Shown here piece by piece: positions 1 through 7,137 of a DNA stretch of 64,000 nucleotides. The translations under genes were made by a program, and so were the position numbers. The number at the start of each line of letters is the position of its first letter. The first letter of the stretch is position 1. The notes beneath the pieces were generated by a model. The model was given only the letters and a program-made list of their open reading frames with translations. It was not told the DNA's origin and made no database searches. Source of the stretch: Achromobacter insolitus (GTDB lineage Bacteria; Pseudomonadota; Gammaproteobacteria; Burkholderiales; Burkholderiaceae_B); contig NZ_NJIF01000006.1 in NCBI RefSeq assembly GCF_002209555.1, positions 62,001 through 126,000 on the forward strand. Direction: 5' to 3'.

Positions 1-126
1 CGCCAGCTCGCTGCCCGCCAGCGAGCTGCGCATGAAGCCCAGCTCGCGCACCAGTTTGCGGGAAAACTCCCGCAGGTCCCGGATGGTCTGCTCACGGGAT
101 TGGATGGGAACATCGATCAGGTCCAT
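1..126 (-). CDS. MarR-type regulator, N-terminal fragment (runs off the window)
   Basis: The first 42 codons of a leftward gene are visible, beginning ATG with MDLIDVPIQS and continuing through an amphipathic helix (REFSRKLVRELG) to LAGSELA at the window edge. This arrangement, a helix ending R-x-L-G-x-x followed by a short linker before the winged helix, resembles the N-terminus of MarR regulators, including those fused to a GNAT acetyltransferase. The DNA-binding helix itself lies outside the window, so the family call is inference. The upstream 55 bp hold two copies of one palindrome, as expected for a self-regulating MarR protein. Confidence 0.5.
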   Translation of the reverse strand, partial: MDLIDVPIQSREQTIRDLREFSRKLVRELGFMRSSLAGSELA

Positions 127-141
127 GGCGCGCCTCTAAAG

Positions 142-176
142 TTGCGGTTCGCAACCAATATACTTGCGAGGCGCAA
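142..176. promoter_or_regulatory. Twin operator TTGCG-N3-CGCAA upstream of the MarR-type gene
   Basis: Two identical-arm palindromes, TTGCG-GTT-CGCAA (142-154) and TTGCG-AGG-CGCAA (164-176), lie with centres 22 bp apart, about two helical turns. Each is followed by CCAAT, so CGCAACCAAT is also a direct repeat (150-159 and 172-181). They sit 16 to 50 bp upstream of the start codon of the MarR-type gene, the usual place for autoregulation by a dimeric repressor. No protein binding is shown by sequence alone. Confidence 0.6.
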
Positions 177-222
177 CCAATTCAATCTTTTTCGCGCGGC
201 CCCCGGCGGAACTGATCAGGCC

Positions 223-867
223 CTATCCGGGCCGCTTGAACTGGGCCCGCGCCGTTTCGACCGCCTGGCGGCAGACGCAGCCGCTCATGTGATCGTTGAC
301 CATTCCGACGGCCTGCATGAAGGCGTACATGGTCGTCGGACCGACAAAGGTCCAGCCGCGCTTCTTCAAGGCTTGCGACAGGACCGTCGACGCCGCCGAG
401 GTCGGATTGCCATTCCAGTAGTCCAGGTCCACCGTCGCCGGCCTGTCTTGCGCGGACGGCTCGTGACGCCAGAGCCAGGCCGCCAGCGACCCCGTTTCTT
501 CGGCCAGGGCACACGCGCGCTTGGCATTGTTGATGGCGGACACGATTTTGCTGCGGTTGCGCACAATGCCCGCGTCGCCCATCAGCCGCTCGACGTCGCG
601 CTCGGTGTAGCGCGCCACCCGCTCGAAATCGAAGTCGTCGAAGGCCGCGCGGAACGCCTCGCGCTTGCGCAGGATCGTGATCCACGCCATGCCCGCCTGA
701 AAGCCTTCCAGGCAGATCTTTTCGTACAGGCGGCGGTCGTCCGCCACTGGCCTGCCCCATTCGTGGTCGTGGTAGTCCGGCATGGACGGCTGCCAGAAGC
801 AGCGCGTCACGCCCTGCCCATCCGTGATCAAGCCTGGGTTGCCGTCGCGCATTTCGTTCGTCTTCAT
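223..867 (-). CDS. tag: DNA-3-methyladenine glycosylase I
   Basis: Base-excision repair enzyme that removes 3-methyladenine from alkylated DNA in the cytoplasm. The 214-residue product has the Tag hallmarks: zinc ligand Cys23 (TRCFW), His33 in the YHDHEWG motif, the LYEKICLEGFQAGMAW stretch with the substrate-pocket glutamate, and a C-terminal VNDHMSGCVC segment supplying the remaining His and Cys zinc ligands. It is slightly longer than the 187-residue E. coli protein at the N-terminus. The reading frame stays open upstream to 1035, but MKTNEM at 867 is the start best matching the family and avoids overlap with the neighbour. It lies 9 bp downstream of the LprI-like gene on the same strand, so co-transcription is possible. 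Confidence 0.93.
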   Translation of the reverse strand: MKTNEMRDGNPGLITDGQGVTRCFWQPSMPDYHDHEWGRPVADDRRLYEKICLEGFQAGMAWITILRKREAFRAAFDDFDFERVARYTERDVERLMGDAGIVRNRSKIVSAINNAKRACALAEETGSLAAWLWRHEPSAQDRPATVDLDYWNGNPTSAASTVLSQALKKRGWTFVGPTTMYAFMQAVGMVNDHMSGCVCRQAVETARAQFKRPG

Positions 868-875
868 GAGGCGGC

Positions 876-1286
876 TTACTGCTTGCCCGGCACGGGGCAG
901 CTCAGGTCGCCTTCCTCGCATTTCAGGTAGGCTTGCAATTCCTTGGTGCGCGCCTGCGTCAGCTTGTCCAGGCACGTGCTCAGCACCATGGGATAGGCGC
1001 TGCCGCCGGACGTGCTGCTGGACGCGAAGGCGCATTCCGCGTCGCGGAAGAACAGCCAGGCCTTCTGGGCGGCATGCAGACGGGTCGTTGCGTCCCTGTC
1101 ATTCTTGAGACGCGCCGTCACCTCCTTGTAGGCGGCGTTCAGGGCGGCATCGGACTTCCGGTACGCCTGATCGGCGCACAGACTCATGTCCGTCTGCGTG
1201 GCCGCGTTGCCGCAATCCAGCGGCTGCGCCTGCGCGCTTGCGGCCAGCGCAAGCGCGGCGGCGGCGGTCATGATGGCGATACGCAT
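876..1286 (-). CDS. LprI-like (DUF1311) secreted protein
   Basis: A 136-residue exported protein. The N-terminus MRIAIMTAAAALALAASAQA is a clear Sec signal peptide cut after AQA. The mature part matches the DUF1311/LprI pattern: an early Cys (LDCGNA), then MSLCADQAYRKSDAALNAAY, a helical LHAAQKAWLFFRDAECAF segment and further Cys residues, probably disulphide-paired in the periplasm. Mycobacterial LprI inhibits lysozyme, but most bacterial members have no tested role, so the function is open. The start at 1286 has an excellent ribosome site (AGGAGG, 6 nt upstream). The gene diverges from the metallophosphoesterase, sharing about 100 bp of promoter region. Confidence 0.85.
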   Translation of the reverse strand: MRIAIMTAAAALALAASAQAQPLDCGNAATQTDMSLCADQAYRKSDAALNAAYKEVTARLKNDRDATTRLHAAQKAWLFFRDAECAFASSSTSGGSAYPMVLSTCLDKLTQARTKELQAYLKCEEGDLSCPVPGKQ

Positions 1287-1385
1287 GGAATTCCTCCTGT
1301 GTGGCTGGTGAACGGAGAAAGTGTCGCATGGAACAATGGCCGCTCGCAGCGGCGACCCCGCCGCCGGTGGCCTAAGATGGCGGCT

Positions 1386-2201
1386 ATGAAGATCCAATTG
1401 CTCTCAGACCTGCACCTTGAAACCGACCCGGACTTCCTGGCACGGCCCGCGCCGGGCGCGGACCTGCTGGTGCTGGCCGGCGACATAGGCTCGTACCGCC
1501 GCGGCTCGCGCATGACCACGGCAGACTTCGGCCTGGGCAGCTACTCGCCGCACAAGGGCTGGCCCACGCCCGTCCTCTACGTGCCGGGCAACCACGAGTA
1601 TGACAATGTCGATTTCGACGAAACCCATGCGCGGCTGCGCGAGCTTTGCCGCGAACTAGGCATCCACTGGCTGGAACGCGAAACCCTGGTCATCGATGGC
1701 GTGCGCTTTGTCGGCACGACGTTGTGGACGGATTTCGACGCGCTGGCCGCGCCTGGCGACACGGTAGGCGCGGCCTTGAAAAAACGTGAAAAGGCATTCC
1801 GCGCCGCCAACTTCTATCTGGAGAAGGCCGAGATGCGCCGCAACGGCGCGCCCTTCATGGCCGAGCAGATGCGCGAACAAGGCCTGCTCTGCCAGCAGTG
1901 GCTGCAAGACGCCCTGCGCGCGCCCCACGACGGCCCGACCGTGGCTATCACCCACTTCGCCCCGACACTGGCGAGCGCCGATCCGCGCTATGGCGTCACA
2001 CCCGGCACCGCAGGCTTCTGCAACGCGCTGGACGCCCTGCTGCCCCTGGCCGAGGTGTGGATGCACGGCCATCTCCACTGCCCGCAGGACTATGTGAAGA
2101 ATGGCTGCCGCATCGTGGCCAACCCGCTGGGCTATGCCAAGAAGGACGAGCAGCAGGACTTCGCGCCGGACCGTCTGTGGGAAGTGGCGTCTAGAACCTG
2201 A
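1386..2201 (+). CDS. Metallophosphoesterase (calcineurin-like)
   Basis: A 271-residue cytoplasmic phosphoesterase of the calcineurin-like superfamily. All metal-binding blocks are present in order: SDLHLE near residue 8, LAGDIG near 34, GNHEYD near 65, ITHFAP in the second half and GHLHCP near the C-terminus. This supports a dinuclear-metal active site. The substrate is unknown; relatives act on nucleotides, phosphoproteins or phosphodiesters. ATG at 1386 (MKIQLLSDLHLE) places the first metal motif right after the start as is usual; an upstream in-frame ATG (MAAMKI) also exists. Its last 11 bases overlap the 3' end of the convergent siderophore receptor gene. Confidence 0.88.
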   Translation: MKIQLLSDLHLETDPDFLARPAPGADLLVLAGDIGSYRRGSRMTTADFGLGSYSPHKGWPTPVLYVPGNHEYDNVDFDETHARLRELCRELGIHWLERETLVIDGVRFVGTTLWTDFDALAAPGDTVGAALKKREKAFRAANFYLEKAEMRRNGAPFMAEQMREQGLLCQQWLQDALRAPHDGPTVAITHFAPTLASADPRYGVTPGTAGFCNALDALLPLAEVWMHGHLHCPQDYVKNGCRIVANPLGYAKKDEQQDFAPDRLWEVASRT

Positions 2202-4380
2202 GGCTGGCGCTCAAGGCATAGGTGCGCGGGTCGCCGGCCTTCACGTAGTCCGGGGACTGGTACAGCCAGTAGCGCTTGTCGGCCAGGTTGTTGATGCCCG
2301 CGCGGAACGTGGTCTCGTAACCGTAGATACGCGTGTCGTAGGTCGCGCCGATGTTGACGATGGCGTAGTCCGATACCTGGACCGCGTTGGACGCCCCCAG
2401 CATGGTGCTGCCGGTGTACTTCACGTCGGCCCTCAGCTTGAGGCCCGGCAGTTGCGGCACCGAGTATGCGACCTGGCCGGCGGCCACGAATTTCGGCGCG
2501 CCCGCGACGCGATTGCCGGTGAAACTGGATCCTTTCTTGTATTCGCTGTCCAGGAACATCAGGCTGCCGCCCACGTTCCAGTTTGTGGCAATGCGCGTGG
2601 AGGCGCCCAGCTCCAGCCCCTGATAGATGGACTTACCGTCCTGCACCAGTTCATTGGCGGCGTTCGTGTACTCCGCTTTTTTCTCGATGCGAAAGAGCGC
2701 TGCCGTGGCGGCCCAGCCATCCTGGTTGGTCTTGATGCCCAATTCGTATTGCTTGCTCTTGAGCGGGTCCAGCAGCGCGCCGTAGTTGGCATACGTATTG
2801 CCCACGGACGAGCCCGGCTCCAGCGATTCGATGTAGCTGGCGTAGGCCATGGTCTGGGGCGTGATGTTGTACATCAGCGCCACCGTCGGCGTCAGCACCC
2901 CGCTCTTGTCGTAACGCGAATTACGCGCTCCTGCCGCATCGAAGCCGACCTGTTCGTAGTCGGTGTAGCGCAGGCCGCCCAGCACGGACCAGCCGCCGGT
3001 CAGGTCTATGGTGTCGCTCGCGAACAGCGCCTTCTGCGTAATCTCTGCGGCGCGGTACAGGTCCAGGCTGCCCTCGCTGTAATAGGTGTTGGTGTTCTGC
3101 GCACGCAAATTACCCGTGCCTTGCAGCTGGTACACGCCGTTGGCGCTGTAGTCGTTCTTCTGCTTTTGCCAGGACGCGCCCGCCACCACCTGATGCTTCA
3201 AAGGACCGGTGCTGAACCTGCCTTCGACCATGCCTTGCAATTGGTTGTAGGCGTAGGCCTCGCCGTAGTCCGAGCGGTAGTCCTGGTAATCGCCCGCCTG
3301 GTTCTGCAAGAACAGCACCGATTCATTGCGGCGCGTGCGGGTGGAACTGTAGCTGTAGTCGGTGCGCACCGACCAATCGGAAGACAGCTGGTACTTCAGC
3401 CCTGTGGAGTAAAAACGGAATTTGTTGTCGGCATATGGCCCCTCGCCCACCAGCCTGCCGTTGTCGTTGCGCACCGGCGAGGGCAGCTCCGAGCCCGCCA
3501 TCTGGCCGGCGTAGATGGTGGGCTCCTGCCCGATCGCCTTGCGGTCCTGGTAGATGGACTGGAAGTCCCACGTCAGCTTGTCGGTCAGGCGCGCGTCCAG
3601 CGCCAGCGACACCGAATCCCGATACAGCGAGCCGCCGTTATAGGTATTGCCCTCTTCATGCGTGGCGTTCAGGCGATAGCCGAAGCGGCCGTCGCCGCCC
3701 ACGCGCCCGCCCAGATCGACGTGTTCACGCAGGAGGCCCTTGGACACATAGCCCAGCTCGATGCTGCGCACCGGCTCGTCGGTCGGCTTCTTGGTGACAT
3801 AGTTGATCAGTCCGCCCGGCGAACCGAAGCCGTACATGAAACCGGATGCGCCCTTGAGCAGGTCGATCTGTTCGAAGTGCTCGTAAGGCAAGGTGGTGAC
3901 GTAGCTAAGGAAGGGCTTGCCGTCGATGCGGTAGGAATTCTGCCAGTCCAGCGGCAGGCCGCGCACGCTCAGGTAGCTTGCCCAGGCGCCGTAGGAGGCG
4001 CTGTTGTCGGTGACGGATGCGTCCAGGGCGAACACGTCGCCCAGCTTGCGGACCTGCCGTTCCTCGATATCCGCGGCGGTGACCACGGCCGTGGAAAACG
4101 GTGTCTCCAGCTGGCTGCGGCTGCCCAGCGCCCCGCTGTTCACCGGCGCGGACAGATGTTCCCGCGTGTCGTCCACCGATGTCGCGTTGACGGTCACGGC
4201 GGGCAACTGGGCTACGCCCTGGGCATCCCCTGCGTCATTCGGAGGCGCCGCCGCGGCGGACTGGGCATGGACACCTGCGGAGTGGGCCATGCCCAGGGTC
4301 AGGGCTAAGGCATAGGACGCAACGGCATGCCGCGCTTGCTTGCGCGCGCGGCACTTCCTGACGGAAGCGGAACGGACCAC
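2191..4380 (-). CDS. TonB-dependent siderophore receptor (1)
   Basis: Outer-membrane ferric-siderophore receptor, about 729 residues. A signal peptide ends at AGVHA-QS. It is followed by a TonB-box-like AVTVNA, a plug domain (TPFSTAVVTAADIEERQ, then LSVRGLPLDWQNSYRIDGKP and EQIDLLKGASGFMYGFGSPG) and a 22-strand barrel ending in Phe (SASLRF). The plug motif LLKGxSGFMYGxGxPGG is typical of the siderophore-receptor branch. I chose GTG at 4380 because GGAG lies 9 nt upstream and the signal peptide then begins in a basic stretch; the frame stays open to an ATG at 4443. A possible Fur box lies upstream. The siderophore cannot be named from sequence. Confidence 0.88.
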   Translation of the reverse strand: MVRSASVRKCRARKQARHAVASYALALTLGMAHSAGVHAQSAAAAPPNDAGDAQGVAQLPAVTVNATSVDDTREHLSAPVNSGALGSRSQLETPFSTAVVTAADIEERQVRKLGDVFALDASVTDNSASYGAWASYLSVRGLPLDWQNSYRIDGKPFLSYVTTLPYEHFEQIDLLKGASGFMYGFGSPGGLINYVTKKPTDEPVRSIELGYVSKGLLREHVDLGGRVGGDGRFGYRLNATHEEGNTYNGGSLYRDSVSLALDARLTDKLTWDFQSIYQDRKAIGQEPTIYAGQMAGSELPSPVRNDNGRLVGEGPYADNKFRFYSTGLKYQLSSDWSVRTDYSYSSTRTRRNESVLFLQNQAGDYQDYRSDYGEAYAYNQLQGMVEGRFSTGPLKHQVVAGASWQKQKNDYSANGVYQLQGTGNLRAQNTNTYYSEGSLDLYRAAEITQKALFASDTIDLTGGWSVLGGLRYTDYEQVGFDAAGARNSRYDKSGVLTPTVALMYNITPQTMAYASYIESLEPGSSVGNTYANYGALLDPLKSKQYELGIKTNQDGWAATAALFRIEKKAEYTNAANELVQDGKSIYQGLELGASTRIATNWNVGGSLMFLDSEYKKGSSFTGNRVAGAPKFVAAGQVAYSVPQLPGLKLRADVKYTGSTMLGASNAVQVSDYAIVNIGATYDTRIYGYETTFRAGINNLADKRYWLYQSPDYVKAGDPRTYALSASLRF

Positions 4381-4434
4381 GTTGAATTCTCCAGAGCGGG
4401 AGGGGAAGAAATGACGAATTTTATAAATAGGACT

Positions 4435-4453
4435 GATTCGCAATTATATTATC
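4435..4453 (-). promoter_or_regulatory. Possible Fur box upstream of siderophore receptor 1
   Basis: The 19-bp stretch agrees with the classical Fur consensus at 10 of 19 positions, with one hexamer (GATAAT on the minus strand) intact and an AT-rich centre. It lies 55-73 bp upstream of the proposed GTG start, where a promoter for an iron-repressed receptor would be expected. The match is weak on its own; gene context carries most of the weight. Confidence 0.35.
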
Positions 4454-4489
4454 AACCGCGAACACCCTCATTCCGCTCTGGCCCTGCAG

Positions 4490-4921
4490 TCACTGCTTGG
4501 ACGTTTTCTCCAGCTGGTTGCGCAGCCGCTCCTCCTGGGCGCGCAGTTCGGGCGTGAATTCCTCGCCAAAGTCCTCGGCTTCGTACAACGGGCGGATTTC
4601 GATGTCGGACGGGCCGGGCATCGGATTGGGACAACGCTTGACCCATTCGATCGCCTCTTGCAGGGACGCGCACTCCCAGATCCAGTAGCCGGCGATCAAT
4701 TCCTTCGTTTCGGCGAAGGGGCCGTCTATCACCTGCCGGCTGCTGCCCGAAAAGTGCACCCGCGCTCCCTTGGAACTCGGTTTCAGCCCATCGCCCGCCA
4801 GCATCACGCCCGCCTTCACCAGCTCCTCGTTGAACCGCCCCATGTCGGCCAGCAACTGCTCGGTGGGCATCACGCCGGCTTCGCTATCGGCAGTCGCCCT
4901 GACTTGAACCATGAATCGCAT
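4490..4921 (-). CDS. YCII-related / DGPF domain protein
   Basis: A 143-residue member of the YCII-related superfamily, with the diagnostic DGPFAETKELIAGYWIWE stretch in the middle, preceded by LKPSSKGARV and followed by EAIEWVKRCPNP. Such proteins form dimeric alpha-beta barrels and often sit next to ECF41-type sigma factors, but none is adjacent here. The biochemical role of the DGPF group is not established. Start at 4921 is supported by AAGGAG 6 nt upstream. It is transcribed leftwards after tas but is separated from it by a convincing terminator, so it is probably expressed alone. Confidence 0.85.
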   Translation of the reverse strand: MRFMVQVRATADSEAGVMPTEQLLADMGRFNEELVKAGVMLAGDGLKPSSKGARVHFSGSSRQVIDGPFAETKELIAGYWIWECASLQEAIEWVKRCPNPMPGPSDIEIRPLYEAEDFGEEFTPELRAQEERLRNQLEKTSKQ

Positions 4922-5049
4922 CTCGGTCTCCTTGTGTGGATGGTGGAACTTGCATGCTCCATCCACACGACGAACAGCGCCAGGCGAAATCGACAACGGC
5001 CGCGAAAAAAAATGTATCCGCGGCCGGATCCCGCATTTTCGCGCCCATG

Positions 5050-5083
5050 AAAAAACCCATGACGCCCCGGGAAGCATCATGGG
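5050..5083 (-). terminator. Rho-independent terminator after tas
   Basis: On the minus strand a 7-bp stem (arms 5077-5083 and 5056-5062, CCCATGA/TCATGGG) with a 14-nt loop is followed directly by six U residues (complement of 5050-5055). It lies 37 bp beyond the tas stop codon. Confidence 0.65.
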
Positions 5084-5119
5084 TCCTGGCCAGGCTGGCG
5101 GACAGAGAGGATCAGCGCA

Positions 5120-6169
5120 TCAAGGCGCCGGATTCGGCTGGCGGGTGTGGATCTTGTCGATGGCTTCCAGCACCTCGGCCGACAGGGTCACGTCCACGCT
5201 GTCGATGTTCTCCTTCAACTGCTCCAGCGTCGTGGCGCCGATCAGGTTGCTGGTGACGAAGGGACGCTGGTTGACCCAGGCCAAGGCCAGGTGCGTAGGC
5301 GAGATGCCGTGCGCGCGCGCCAGTTCGACGTACGCGCGGGTGGCGGCCTCGGCCTGCTCGTTGCTGTAGCGGGTGAAGCGGGTGTAGAGCGTCAGGCGGG
5401 CGCCGGCGGGGCGCGCGCCGTCCAGGTATTTGCCGCAAAGCATGCCCATCGCCAGCGGCGAATAGGCCAACAGACCCACGTCTTCGTGGTGCGAGTACTC
5501 AGACAGGCCGATCTCGTAGACGCGATTCAGCAGGCTGTAGGCGTTCTGGATGGTCGCGATGCGCGGCAAGCCCTTGTTTTCCGCGTGGCGCAGGAACTGC
5601 CCGACGCCCCAGGGCGTTTCATTGGACACGCCGATGTGGCGTACCTTGCCGGCCCGCACGAAGTCCTGCAGCACCTCCAGCGTTTCCTCGATCGGCACGG
5701 TGTAGTCGTCCTTGACCCAGGGATAGGACAGCTTGCCAAAGGTGGCGGTGCTGCGGTCGGGCCAGTGCAACTGGTACAGGTCCAGATAGTCCGTCTGCAG
5801 GCGCTTCAGGCTGGCGTCCAGGGCGGCGGTCAGGTTCTTGCGGTCCAGGTGGGTCTTGCCATCGCGGATGTGGCCGGGACGCTTGGCGTCGCGCACGGGG
5901 CCCGCCACTTTGCTGGCCAGCACAATGTCATTGCGACGCTTGCTGCGCGCGAGCCAGGTGCCGATGTAGGTTTCGGTCAGGCCTTGCGTTTCGGGTTTGG
6001 GAGGCACCGGGTACATCTCGGCCACGTCAACCAGATTGATGCCCCGTTCCAGCGCGTAGTCCAATTGCTGGTGCGCCTCGGCTTCGGTGTTCTGCTCGCC
6101 CCAGGTCATGGTGCCCAGTCCGATCAGGCTGACATCCAGGTCGGTACGGCCGAGTTTGCGGTATTTCAA
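5120..6169 (-). CDS. tas: NADP(H)-dependent aldo-keto reductase
   Basis: A 349-residue aldo-keto reductase closest in pattern to E. coli Tas. It opens MKYRKLGRTDLDVSLIGLGTMTWGEQNTEAEAHQQLDYAL, then has the catalytic Asp-Tyr region DVAEMYPVPPKPETQGLTE, the catalytic Lys in ASKVAG and the catalytic His in QLHWPDRST. The C-terminal NADPH-binding segment reads TSNLIGATTLEQLKENI. The PVPP insertion after the Tyr is typical of the Tas group. The physiological substrate is unknown. Start at 6169 has GGAG 7 nt upstream. The gene has its own terminator and diverges from the DUF4239-like gene. Confidence 0.9.
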   Translation of the reverse strand: MKYRKLGRTDLDVSLIGLGTMTWGEQNTEAEAHQQLDYALERGINLVDVAEMYPVPPKPETQGLTETYIGTWLARSKRRNDIVLASKVAGPVRDAKRPGHIRDGKTHLDRKNLTAALDASLKRLQTDYLDLYQLHWPDRSTATFGKLSYPWVKDDYTVPIEETLEVLQDFVRAGKVRHIGVSNETPWGVGQFLRHAENKGLPRIATIQNAYSLLNRVYEIGLSEYSHHEDVGLLAYSPLAMGMLCGKYLDGARPAGARLTLYTRFTRYSNEQAEAATRAYVELARAHGISPTHLALAWVNQRPFVTSNLIGATTLEQLKENIDSVDVTLSAEVLEAIDKIHTRQPNPAP

Positions 6170-6329
6170 TTTCTGCTCCGTGCGGTGTCGCTTACAAGGG
6201 AAGCGACACCTTACTCCAAGACGCGCCCCGCAGGACCGGCAACAATGCCCGGCTCCGGGTTATTCGCCCCTTGCCCGTCCCGATCCTCTCGGCATACGCT
6301 TTATCCCCAAATAACTACAGGAAATCAAC

Positions 6330-7106
6330 GTGCTGCGGGACATCGATGAAACCTACGTCTTTTTCATCTGCGTCATGGTTTGCCTGGCCATCATCGAGTT
6401 GGGCTTCCGGCTGGGACGCAAGCGCCGCAGGGCGTCCGACGACGCGGCCAAGACCCACATCGGCGCGCTGCAGACCGCCCTGCTGGGCCTGCTGGCGCTG
6501 CTGCTGGGTTTTACCTTCGCAATGTCCGTAACGCGGTTCGAGACACGCAAGAACCTGGTGCTGGAAGAGGCCAACGCCATCGGCAATGCCTACTGGCGTT
6601 CGCAACTGCTTCCTGCCGCCGCCCGCGAGCCCATTGCGAAGCTGTTGCTCGAATACACGACGACGGCGCTGGAGTTCAGCGACGCCGACAACGATAAGCA
6701 GCGCCTGACGGCAGCCAGCGCGGAGTCGCGCCGCATCGAACGCCAGATCCGCGCCACCGCGGCAAGCGTGCTGGAAAATCCGCCTTCGATTTCGACCGTC
6801 ATGTTCATCCAGGCCATCAACGAGATGGCACAGGTCAATGAAAAACGCCGAGTTGCGCTGGAGAACCACGTACCCGAACCCGTCTTCTACCTGCTTTTCA
6901 TCGTCACCGCGGGCGCGATGGGGTTCATCGCATACGGAACCGGCCTGCACAAGCGCAGGCGCATCATCTCGACCGGCCTGTTCGCCACGCTTATTTCGCT
7001 GGTCCTGACGTTCATCCTCGATATCGATCAGCCGGCCACCGGCGTCATCATGGTCAGCCAGGAAAGCATGGTGCGGATGAAGGCGACGCTGGAGCAAGAG
7101 CGCTAG
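6330..7106 (+). CDS. DUF4239-like membrane protein
   Basis: A 258-residue inner-membrane protein resembling the bestrophin-like DUF4239 family. Visible segments are an N-terminal TM helix (YVFFICVMVCLAIIELGF), a second one (ALLGLLALLLGFTFAMSV) followed by the family-like RFETRKNLVLEEANAIGNAYWRS motif, a long charged helical region, then two C-terminal TM helices (VFYLLFIVTAGAMGFIAYG and LFATLISLVLTFILDI). The LEEANAIG stretch after the second TM is the most diagnostic part. The function is unknown. The start codon is GTG at 6330, preceded by AGGAAA; no ATG fits. Confidence 0.82.
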   Translation: MLRDIDETYVFFICVMVCLAIIELGFRLGRKRRRASDDAAKTHIGALQTALLGLLALLLGFTFAMSVTRFETRKNLVLEEANAIGNAYWRSQLLPAAAREPIAKLLLEYTTTALEFSDADNDKQRLTAASAESRRIERQIRATAASVLENPPSISTVMFIQAINEMAQVNEKRRVALENHVPEPVFYLLFIVTAGAMGFIAYGTGLHKRRRIISTGLFATLISLVLTFILDIDQPATGVIMVSQESMVRMKATLEQER

Positions 7107-7137
7107 GCCAGCAGCCCGCGCCCCGGCTCCAGGCGCA

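Noticed and set aside
2101-4308. 735-codon open frame on the plus strand
   Set aside because: It is the antisense shadow of siderophore receptor 1; composition is Val/Arg/His/Ala-rich with no domain, as GC-rich shadows usually are.
4997-5026. Hairpin with 8-bp CGGCCGCG stem and an A-rich loop between the YCII gene and tas
   Set aside because: The A/T run is in the loop, not after the stem, so it is not an intrinsic terminator; the structure at 5050-5083 fits tas much better.
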